Source: an uncultured Eubacteriales bacterium
Lineage (GTDB): Bacteria > Bacillota > Clostridia > Oscillospirales > CAG-272
Direction: 5' to 3'
Length of the DNA: 64,000 nucleotides
NCBI GenBank assembly: GCA_905205065.1
Contig: CAJLCI010000010.1
Location: 4,156 to 68,155 of the forward strand
Positions 28,101 through 34,474 of the stretch are shown here, in pieces. A model generated the notes under the pieces. It was given only the letters and a program-made list of their open reading frames with translations. It did not search any database and was not told the DNA's origin. The position numbers were made by a program, and so were the translations under genes. The first letter of the stretch is position 1; each line of letters opens with the position of its first letter.

Positions 28101-28213
28101 GCTGCAGCTCCGCCTGTATCACCGTCGGCTGCAAGTACAGGCAATGTACTGCCGGCAAGCATCGCAGTCAAAAGAAATACAGACAGAATTCTTGTTTTCA
28201 ACGATTTCTTCAT
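25130..28213 (-). CDS. Large multidomain extracellular solute-binding protein
   Basis: A 1027-residue exported protein heading the sugar-uptake operon. Seen: signal peptide 1-29 (LLTAMLAGSTLPVLAAD; no lipobox cysteine) and a Gly/Ser/Asp-rich linker (30-65). Two beta-sandwich-like domains follow (about 95-268 and 295-440), each with a G-KYAISVEYY or G-YRLAVRYR strand typical of carbohydrate-binding modules, then a helical region (about 440-600). A C-terminal family-1 binding-protein fold (about 620-1000; ITMWANSDRET, PDVYPDMATTN, PESSWKYIRWYASTDTQQRY) completes it. Usual SBPs are 400-550 residues and are lipoproteins in Gram-positives. This one is neither. The ligand is unknown. Confidence 0.85.
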   Translation of the reverse strand: MKKSLKTRILSVFLLTAMLAGSTLPVLAADGDTGGAAANGTSSDGAGTGESAASDTSDETDGFGYSYTKDEVLKFMDTDSYMVYSERYANVPRGTDTIVIEGGSYDASQTDAEVEVLDEFEGKTNVIKTSDTGSTSWKVVIPKTGKYAISVEYYNLKGTNTTIERMLYIDGKLPFSETRYLYFPRTWEYEYQYDDDGNKTFEKDMNGNDVRPVRNEVYQWRDYYIRDWVGYTMDPFEFYLEAGEHTLTLDANREPMAISKITIYPFEEAPSYEEKLAEWKSAGLTEISLDEGIRIEGEQPTTISMQSMFPANDRTSALTQPQDPARIRYNILDYDKCNMFSTYTVTVPEDGLYRLAVRYRQNAQIGMFSSRRVYINDEVQFYEAERLRFMYNTSFQSQVFGDDTQDYLFYLKAGENTITFEAVLGDMIDYVYEIDNMVEELYSAYQLILMITGPSPDTNRDYGFSRIAGSAILTLAKSSARLYEMVDELVEITGEKGDQVNTLETAALLFKQMSQDEYKIAGNFTAFKNYIVMLSNWMYTALSQPLKLDCFEILGTEGDAPQNVATFNEAAWFEVKAFVMSFFMDYTTIGFKREEENEEYDDYITMWANSDRETMLITRRIIDSSFTPQYNIGVTIKVITAGIEQAVLAGIGPDVYPDMATTNVITWGLRTAAEPLNDYEGFDEICEVIAPAALKTCTLYDVTYAIPRTMDFPMMFYRLDILAELGLEIPETWDELYDIMSVLQNKKLEVGLPTGLNGLSLFLFQQGIDLYADDGWRINLDSHEALSAFESYMGFFQMYSSPVSWDTSRFRTGEIAIMVSSSETTTTSTSSSITIYNELMNYVELRGLWEMGPMLATVVENDDGTQSLNYSSVVTTLGMIIPRGANNPESSWKYIRWYASTDTQQRYLNESIATATVPTQKVNTANVEVYLNQPWTSGEYKAVSKQLQQLAGITEYPGHYIVPTYVKNAFYEVYNTGADASNAMLDRIYDINREISRKRQEFGMDAYDVSYSGTKTGTGTTDTGDTE

Positions 28214-28236
28214 GAAAAATGTTTCCTCCCGTTTTG

Positions 28237-28312
28237 TTCAATAAGGCTAAAAGCCCGTCATGAGGCGTTTCGGCAGCGGATTGCACCGTCCGTCGAAATA
28301 ATGAAGCGAAGC
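28237..28312 (+). repeat. Interspersed ~80-nt repeat, copy E
   Basis: TTCAATAAGG, AAAAGCCCGTCATGAGGC, TTTCGGCAGCGGATTGCACC and AATAATGAAGCGAAGC match the repeat family in order. It shares AAGCCCGTCATGA specifically with copy F (37685). It lies in the transcribed leader of the sugar-uptake operon, on the antisense strand relative to the transcript. Confidence 0.55.
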
Positions 28313-28622
28313 TAGCTGCCCGCCGAGGCAAGCGCCAACTTCATTCTGCTATAAGCAAGTATCCCTAAATTTATATAAATATATCTATTCAGACGCAAAA
28401 AGATATAAAGCACATATAAAATATAGGATAAAACTCTTCAGGCAATCAGACCGTCATACTGATAAAAGCATACACATCAAAAGCTGAAAAAATGCCTGCG
28501 AACAGCATCATGACGGTATAAAATCAGCCTGCGCCACCTTTGGAGCCGCATATACAAGCTGAGCAATTCAAATTAAAAATTAAATATATAAACACTTTGC
28601 CCGCTGCATTAGATTTAATAAA

Positions 28623-28651
28623 ATAATATCATATATAAAATCAAAAGTCAA
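28623..28651 (-). promoter_or_regulatory. Sigma-A promoter of the 12-kb sugar-uptake operon
   Basis: On the minus strand, TTGACT (28646-28651), 17-nt spacer, TATTAT (28623-28628). It would give a 5' leader of about 400 nt before the binding-protein gene, long enough to hold regulatory structure. Confidence 0.65.
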
Positions 28652-29136
28652 GTATGTATTTTTTGCTCTTTTTTTCGCCAAAAACACATAATCTGTATCT
28701 GATTTTCAAATTTGAATTTTCAAAATTCACTTTAAATTCATCTGTAAAGATTTTTTAAATTTTATAAATTTCATACTAAGCTTAAACTGATGCTTTAATA
28801 ACTGTTTTTTTCGGTTTTCAAGTTATTATTTAATTTTTTAGACACATTTTTGATTTTCGTTGTTGATTTACAGTTACCTTTTTGACGTCTTTTTCATATC
28901 TGTTTTAATATTTTTCAGCATAATATTTTTTAGTCATTTTTAACAAATGTTTGCTCTGAAATTCTACGTTTTGCACAAACAATATTATGTGTTAAATTTC
29001 CAGATTTTTAACTTATATATTGTAATATAAAGTAAATAAGAAGTTCTATATTAAATTAAATCACATTTCTATCTAACTATATATTTTCCTATTTTTATCT
29101 AAAAACAAAAACTGTTCCAAACTCAAGCTTTTTCTA
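28652..29136. other. Very AT-rich spacer with no gene seen
   Basis: About 480 nt of strongly A/T-biased sequence with many homopolymer T runs between the divergent sugar-uptake operon and the ACT-UPF0210 cluster. I see no open frame with a ribosome binding site, no RNA gene and no long inverted repeat. Confidence 0.6.
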
Positions 29137-29165
29137 TTGCGTAATCGGAAAAATAGGTGTATAAT
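29137..29165 (+). promoter_or_regulatory. Sigma-A promoter of the ACT-domain gene
   Basis: TTGCGT (29137-29142), 17-nt spacer, TATAAT (29160-29165), about 35 nt before the ATG at 29200. Confidence 0.75.
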
Positions 29166-29199
29166 ACCATTATATTTATTTTACGGAGGAAATTACCCA

Positions 29200-29469
29200 A
29201 TGAAAGCCGTTATTACAGTAACAGGACGTGACACCTGCAGAATTATCGCCAAAGTCAGTACAGAATGTGCCGACAACGGAGTTAATATACTTGATATAAC
29301 CCAAAGTGTTCTCGGAGAATACTTCGCAATGATTATGCTTGTTGATCTGAGCAATCTGAAAATTCCTTTTTCTGATTTCGTTGACAAAATGACCGAACTC
29401 GGCAAAGCGAGCGGACTTGATATCCGCACAATGCATGAGGAAGTTTTCTCCGCCATGCATCGCATATAA
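29200..29469 (+). CDS. ACT domain-containing protein (UPF0237 type)
   Basis: An 89-residue protein consisting of one ACT domain: MKAVITVTGRDTCRIIAKVS, a helix with CADNGVNILDITQ, and strand YFAMIMLVDL. Stand-alone ACT proteins of this type are usually encoded next to UPF0210/PFL proteins, and that is the case here. The exact role is not established, though ACT domains typically bind amino acids. The ATG at 29200 follows ACGGAGGA. A TTG at 29137 belongs to the promoter. A 240-nt gap without a recognised gene separates it from the UPF0210 gene. Confidence 0.92.
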   Translation: MKAVITVTGRDTCRIIAKVSTECADNGVNILDITQSVLGEYFAMIMLVDLSNLKIPFSDFVDKMTELGKASGLDIRTMHEEVFSAMHRI

Positions 29470-29709
29470 TTTTTATCGTATATAATCTTTTTTGAAAGCC
29501 GGTAATGCAGAAAATCTGTCACGTACGTGTTTCGGCACATGTATATATCCTATCGCAAAAAACGTTTATACATTTGCACAGTTCTGCATAGAAGCAAAAC
29601 TTTGAAAACCGTGTTGCGTCCGCTTTCATAAGTCATAATATGACACGAACATCTTCATTCAGCTATAATATTAACAGCTGCAATTTTAATCTTAAAGGAA
29701 TATAAATTC

Positions 29710-31074
29710 ATGTCAATGCTTAATATAAATGATATTCTCGAAACAATAAATATGGTTCGGGAAGAAAATCTTGATATCAGAACAATCACTATGGGAATTT
29801 CTCTGCTTGACTGTATTTCGGATGATGAGTCGAAGTTCTGCTCCAACATATATGACAAAATTACCAAGTCGGCAGAACATCTTGTAAAAGTCGCAGAAGA
29901 TATTGAAAAGGAATACGGAATTCCGATAATACACAAGAGAGTATCCGTAACCCCTGTCTCCATTGCCGGCGGTTCACTTTCTTCATCCGGATTCGTAAAG
30001 GCGGCAAAGACTCTCGACAAAGCCGCCGCGGCTATAGGAATAAATTTCATCGGGGGCTTCGGCGCACTCGTACAGAAAGGAATGACAGCTGGAGACAAAA
30101 ATCTGATTGAAGCTATACCGGAAGCGCTGGCAAACACTGAAATGGTATGTTCATCGGTAAATGTGGCTTCGACAAAAGCCGGTATAAATATGGACGCAAT
30201 CATCAAAATGGGCAGCGTAATTAAACAAACCGCTGCTCTGACTGCCGAACAAAATTCTATCGGATGCGCCAAACTCGTTGTATTTTCAAACGTACCGGAA
30301 GACAATCCTTTTATGGCCGGAGCATTTCACGGAGTAAGCGAGCCTGACCGCGTTATTAACGTCGGGGTTTCCGGTCCGGGAGTTGTCTCAAGCGCAATAA
30401 AACGCGCCGGTGATTGTTCGATCGACGAGCTTGCCGACGTAATCAAGAAAACCGCCTTTAAAATCACCCGCATGGGGCAGCTTACCGCTCACGAGGCCTC
30501 GGTCCGCCTCGGCGTGCCGTTTGGAATTGTCGATTTGTCTCTCGCGCCGACTCCGGCAATCGGAGATTCAGTAGCGCAGATACTTGAAGAGATGGGACTC
30601 GAATCTACCGGAGCTCACGGCACTACCGCGGCTCTTGCGATGCTGAACGACGCCGTCAAAAAGGGCGGTACAATGGCTTCTTCTCATGTCGGAGGACTCT
30701 CCGGCGCATTTATTCCCGTTTCTGAGGACGCCGGTATGATAGACGCTGTAAACCGCGGCGCACTTACTATTGAAAAGCTTGAAGCTATGACTTCCGTTTG
30801 TTCTGTCGGTTTGGATATGATCGCAATTCCCGGAGACACACCGGAGGATGTTATCTGCGGAATTATTGCAGATGAGGCCGCAATCGGAACAATAAACGGA
30901 AAAACAACGGCAGTTCGTATTATACCTGCAGTCGGTAAAAGCGTCGGTGACGAAATCGTCTTCGGAGGCTTGCTCGGCAGCGCTCCGGTTATGGAAGTAA
31001 ACACATATTCTCCGGCAAAATTTGTCTCGCGCGGAGGAAGAATTCCAGCCCCTATACACAGTCTCAGAAACTGA
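29710..31074 (+). CDS. UPF0210/PFL family protein
   Basis: A 454-residue cytosolic protein, full length for the family (formerly DUF711). Seen: the N-terminal INDILETINMVREENLDIRT, long alternating alpha/beta sequence with Gly-rich stretches (INFIGGFGALVQKGMTAGD; VGVSGPGVVSSAIKRAG) and LDMIAIPGDTPEDVICGIIADE. Structures of relatives resemble the glycyl-radical enzyme barrel, hence PFL, but no glycyl-radical motif is present. The biochemical function is unknown. It is partnered with the ACT protein upstream. Alr begins 33 nt downstream, suggesting co-transcription. Confidence 0.93.
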   Translation: MSMLNINDILETINMVREENLDIRTITMGISLLDCISDDESKFCSNIYDKITKSAEHLVKVAEDIEKEYGIPIIHKRVSVTPVSIAGGSLSSSGFVKAAKTLDKAAAAIGINFIGGFGALVQKGMTAGDKNLIEAIPEALANTEMVCSSVNVASTKAGINMDAIIKMGSVIKQTAALTAEQNSIGCAKLVVFSNVPEDNPFMAGAFHGVSEPDRVINVGVSGPGVVSSAIKRAGDCSIDELADVIKKTAFKITRMGQLTAHEASVRLGVPFGIVDLSLAPTPAIGDSVAQILEEMGLESTGAHGTTAALAMLNDAVKKGGTMASSHVGGLSGAFIPVSEDAGMIDAVNRGALTIEKLEAMTSVCSVGLDMIAIPGDTPEDVICGIIADEAAIGTINGKTTAVRIIPAVGKSVGDEIVFGGLLGSAPVMEVNTYSPAKFVSRGGRIPAPIHSLRN

Positions 31075-31107
31075 CATAAATTACTCAGAAAGACCTGATA
31101 AAGCTAT

Positions 31108-32259
31108 ATGAATTATCTGACATATGCAAATATTAATCTCGATAATCTTGAACATAATTATAAAAGAACCAAAGAAATTGCAAAAAATGCAAAAATTATC
31201 AGCGTCGTAAAAGCAAACGCATACGGTCACGGTGCTCCGCAATGCGCCGGGCTTCTTTACGAACTCGGATGCAGGTATTTCGCGGTAGCGAATCTTGCGG
31301 AAGCGCTTGAAATAAGAAATACTGTTCCTGAAGCTGATATATTAATTTTAGGCGCGACCAACCCATACGATGCCGGAATACTGTCGGAAAATGATATTAC
31401 CCAAACAGTTTACTCGGCAGAATATGCAGAGGCGCTCTCAGCTGCTGCGACCGGAAATGGATGCAGAGTCAAAACGCACCTGAAAATTGATACCGGAATG
31501 AACAGAATCGGATTTAGCTGTGATCAGAACGGAATATCCGAAGCAGTCGGCGCATGCAGTCTCCCCGCTCTTGACATGAAGGGAATTTATACTCATTTTT
31601 CATGCGCAGACAGCGCTGAATGCAGAGAGACTGCCGAACAGGCTAAGCGGTATAAAAAAGCGGTTAATGAAATAGAGAGGCAAAACGGAAAATTTGAAAT
31701 TCATCATTTGAGCAACAGTGCCGCAATTCTGAAATATCCTGAATATCATTCCGACGCCGTCCGAGCCGGGATTATTCTTTACGGATTAAAGCCGTCAGAC
31801 TTTGTAAATGACAGAGACAATGTTAAGCCTGTAATGGAGTTTTATTCAACTATTGTTCATACACATACGGTCAAAGCCGGTGAAAAAATCGGCTACGGGG
31901 GCAGCTATACCGCAAAGACCGACATACGCGCGGCGACAGTTGCCGCCGGTTACGCAGACGGATTGCTCAGAGGTTTTGCAAACAACGGTTTTGCCGAAAT
32001 AATTCATGACAGCAAGTGCTTTAGCGCGCCTATTATAGGAAGAATATGTATGGACCAATGCATGCTTGACGTTACCGATTTACCGGATGTAAAACCCGGC
32101 GACAAGGTGCGCATATTCGGATTGGGCAAAATTTCAGCCGACAGCCTCGCCGAAAGAAACAGCACAATCGGATATGAAGTTGTCTGCGGTATAGGCAAAC
32201 GGGTTCCGCGAATATTTTACAGAAACGACCGCGTTTCAGAAACCAGTTGTGCTTTTTGA
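31108..32259 (+). CDS. alr: Alanine racemase
   Basis: A PLP enzyme that makes D-alanine for peptidoglycan. The 383 residues match the family. Seen: PLP lysine K35 in SVVKANAYGHG, the N-terminal TIM-barrel phosphate-binding region (HHLSNSAAILKYP; AVRAGIILYG), and the catalytic tyrosine of the C-terminal beta domain in KIGYGGSYTA with GRICMDQCMLDVTD beyond it. It follows the UPF0210 gene by 33 nt. The ribosome binding site is weak (GAAAGACC at a distance). Confidence 0.96.
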   Translation: MNYLTYANINLDNLEHNYKRTKEIAKNAKIISVVKANAYGHGAPQCAGLLYELGCRYFAVANLAEALEIRNTVPEADILILGATNPYDAGILSENDITQTVYSAEYAEALSAAATGNGCRVKTHLKIDTGMNRIGFSCDQNGISEAVGACSLPALDMKGIYTHFSCADSAECRETAEQAKRYKKAVNEIERQNGKFEIHHLSNSAAILKYPEYHSDAVRAGIILYGLKPSDFVNDRDNVKPVMEFYSTIVHTHTVKAGEKIGYGGSYTAKTDIRAATVAAGYADGLLRGFANNGFAEIIHDSKCFSAPIIGRICMDQCMLDVTDLPDVKPGDKVRIFGLGKISADSLAERNSTIGYEVVCGIGKRVPRIFYRNDRVSETSCAF

Positions 32260-32324
32260 ATTTTGTTTTTAAAGTTTGCAATTTATTACAGCGTAAATGC
32301 GCGCTGTAAAAACGGAGATTTAAA

Positions 32325-33407
32325 ATGGCCCAGGAAAAGAAAAATACAAAAACACATATATCAGAGCAAATACCGTCTGACTGCGTCAGCAGCGTCATAA
32401 AAGGACGACTTCCCGACACAGTATCCCTCGGAGAAGATGACAGCATTATAATTATAGACCAGACGAAGCTGCCGCTCGAAACAAGGCTGATAAAACTGCA
32501 AACGCAGGAGGAAATATACCTCGCAATAAAAACTCTCCAGGTACGCGGCGCACCTGCCATAGGTGTTACAGCTGCATTTGCACTCTACCTTGCCGCAAAG
32601 GAAATAATAAAAAGAACGCCGGATATAAGCCACGACATATTTATTGCTAAGTTGAAGGACGCGAAAAAATATCTCGGTTCTTCACGTCCTACAGCCGTCA
32701 ATCTTTTTTGGGCACTCGATAAAATGCTGAATACAGCGCTCGAATCGCCTAACATTCCAGATGCGATTGAAAATATGAAAAAAGAAGCTGTACTTATTCG
32801 AGACAACGATATTGCATCCTGCCGTAAAATAGGTGAAAACGGACTTAAGCTTCTTCGTCCCGGAGACGGAATTCTTACACACTGCAATGCTGGACAGCTT
32901 GCGGCCGTAAGATATGGCACCGCATTATCTCCCATTTATCTCGGTCATGAACAGGGATACGGTTTTCATGTGTATACGGATGAAACAAGACCTCTTCTGC
33001 AGGGGATGAGGCTTTCGGCTTTTGAGTTATCCTCAGCCGGTATCAATACAACCGTTATCTGCGACAGTATGGTATCAGCTGTCATGAAATCGGGAAAAAT
33101 AAACGCAGTAATTGTAGGCGCTGACAGAATCGCCGCCAACGGAGATACCGCAAATAAAATCGGAACATCAGGAGTGGCAGTCATCGCAAAGTATTACGGA
33201 ATTCCGTTCTACGTTGCCGCGCCCAAATCAACCTTTGATCCGTCAGCATCTACGGGAAACGACATTACGATTGAAGAGAGAGACGCGACAGAAATAGGCG
33301 AGCTGTGGTTTGAAAAACCGCTGATGCCCCGCCATGCCAAAACCTATAATCCTGCTTTTGATATAACTGATCATACTCTGATAACAGGATTCATCACAGA
33401 CGACTAA
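32325..33407 (+). CDS. mtnA: S-methyl-5-thioribose-1-phosphate isomerase family protein
   Basis: An aldose-ketose isomerase of the eIF2B-like fold, 360 residues. Seen: VRGAPAIGVTAAFALYLA (73-90), the catalytic cysteine region THCNAG (C187), the catalytic aspartate in VGADRIAANGDTANKIGTSG (D267), and the C-terminal ETRPLLQGMRLSAFEL signature. It converts 5-methylthioribose-1-phosphate, or 5-deoxyribose-1-phosphate in related enzymes, to the ribulose form. Instead of mtnBCD it is followed 143 nt downstream by a class II aldolase, suggesting a salvage or disposal shunt rather than the full methionine cycle. Confidence 0.94.
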   Translation: MAQEKKNTKTHISEQIPSDCVSSVIKGRLPDTVSLGEDDSIIIIDQTKLPLETRLIKLQTQEEIYLAIKTLQVRGAPAIGVTAAFALYLAAKEIIKRTPDISHDIFIAKLKDAKKYLGSSRPTAVNLFWALDKMLNTALESPNIPDAIENMKKEAVLIRDNDIASCRKIGENGLKLLRPGDGILTHCNAGQLAAVRYGTALSPIYLGHEQGYGFHVYTDETRPLLQGMRLSAFELSSAGINTTVICDSMVSAVMKSGKINAVIVGADRIAANGDTANKIGTSGVAVIAKYYGIPFYVAAPKSTFDPSASTGNDITIEERDATEIGELWFEKPLMPRHAKTYNPAFDITDHTLITGFITDD

Positions 33408-33550
33408 GAATATAAAATCGTATGCCTTTCATAACCAAATTAAAATCAGAAATATAAAGACGATAATGACACTGATTTACTCACACTGTAAACAGCCTTG
33501 ATAAAAAAATGTTAAAACATTTTGAAGCTTTGATACAGAAAGGATATTAT

Positions 33551-34201
33551 ATGTTGACTTCAGAAATACCGTATCCGTCCGACGCAGAAGCGATAGCCGC
33601 AATTATTGAAATCGGTAAAAAACTCTATGCAAAAGGCATGGTAGCATCAAATGACGGAAACATAAGTGTCAGAGTAGGAAAAGATGCTGTATGGATAACC
33701 CCAACAGGAGTATCAAAAGGCGAACTTGTCCCAGACATCCTCCTGAAGCTTAACCTTGACGGCAAAATCATTGAAGGAAGCTCAAAAAAATCAACAGAAA
33801 CTGCTATGCATCTAAGAATGTACAAAGAAAACGGCGAAATCAGAACGGTTGTCCATGCGCATCCGGCTTTTGCAACCGCGTTTGCTGTCGCAGGGATTCC
33901 TCTTGATACCGTAATATATCCGGAAGCATATGCAGTGATAGGAAAGATTCCAATAGCCCCTTATGCAACTCCCGGTACGCAGGAAGTCCCTGATTCTGTA
34001 GCGCCCTTTGCAAGAACACATAATGCTGTTCTTCTGGCAAATCACGGCGCTTTGACATGGGGCAAAACTCCGAAACAGGCATGGTTCCGCATGGAGTCAC
34101 TTGAAAATTATGCAAGAATTACAATGTATTCAAAATACTTTTTAGGACAAGCTAATCCGATTCCGGATGCAAAGGTCAAAGAAATTCAAATTTTTGACTG
34201 A
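33551..34201 (+). CDS. Class II aldolase family protein, candidate 5-deoxy/5-methylthio-ribulose-1-phosphate aldolase
   Basis: A 216-residue zinc aldolase of the fuculose-phosphate/ribulose-phosphate-epimerase family. Seen: SNDGNISVR (phosphate site, about 33-41), TPTGVSKGEL (50-59), catalytic E83 in STETAMHL, zinc ligands H102 and H104 (VHAHPAFATAFAV) and H165 (LLANHGAL). The start at 33551 follows AGAAAGGA. An upstream ATG at 33509 has none. The neighbour mtnA makes the call specific: in known DHAP or 5-deoxyribose shunts an MtnA-type isomerase feeds such an aldolase, releasing DHAP and an aldehyde. A fuculose-phosphate aldolase remains possible. Confidence 0.85.
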   Translation: MLTSEIPYPSDAEAIAAIIEIGKKLYAKGMVASNDGNISVRVGKDAVWITPTGVSKGELVPDILLKLNLDGKIIEGSSKKSTETAMHLRMYKENGEIRTVVHAHPAFATAFAVAGIPLDTVIYPEAYAVIGKIPIAPYATPGTQEVPDSVAPFARTHNAVLLANHGALTWGKTPKQAWFRMESLENYARITMYSKYFLGQANPIPDAKVKEIQIFD

Positions 34202-34236
34202 TGTCAGCAATGTATATAACTATAACTAAAAATTGA

Positions 34237-34380
34237 GATGTTTGTATCTGTAAGACATTTGCCCGCAAAACTTTCACATGCAAAATGCTTATCTATACTA
34301 TAAGATGTTTATATCTATAAGACGCTTACCTACAAGATGCTTACCTACAAGATGCTTGTCTATAAAATGTTTACCTATAA
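34237..34380 (+). repeat. Intergenic 15-bp tandem array 3
   Basis: Nine units of mostly 15 bp (some 17-20), approximate consensus GATGCTTACCTACAA, with two exact neighbouring GATGCTTACCTACAA-type units at 34336-34365. It lies between the aldolase gene and its terminator, so it would be part of the 3' untranslated region. Unlike arrays 1, 2 and 4, no interspersed repeat copy is recognisable in front of it. Confidence 0.75.
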
Positions 34381-34402
34381 GCTTCAGCAAGCTGAGCAGT
34401 TA

Positions 34403-34443
34403 AAATATGCCCCAAAAGTTAAAACTTTTGGGGCATATTTTTT
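34403..34443. terminator. Strong bidirectional intrinsic terminator
   Basis: An 18-bp perfect stem AAATATGCCCCAAAAGTT (34403-34420) / AACTTTTGGGGCATATTT (34423-34440) with a nominal 2-nt loop, followed by TTTT. It separates the convergent aldolase and sigma-factor genes. Confidence 0.9.
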
Positions 34444-34474
34444 AAGGCAGTACACTGTATTAAACTGCTATTTC

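Noticed and set aside
29710..31074. Pyruvate formate-lyase, suggested by the PFL family name.
   Set aside because: No glycyl-radical motif and the wrong length. The name reflects fold similarity only.
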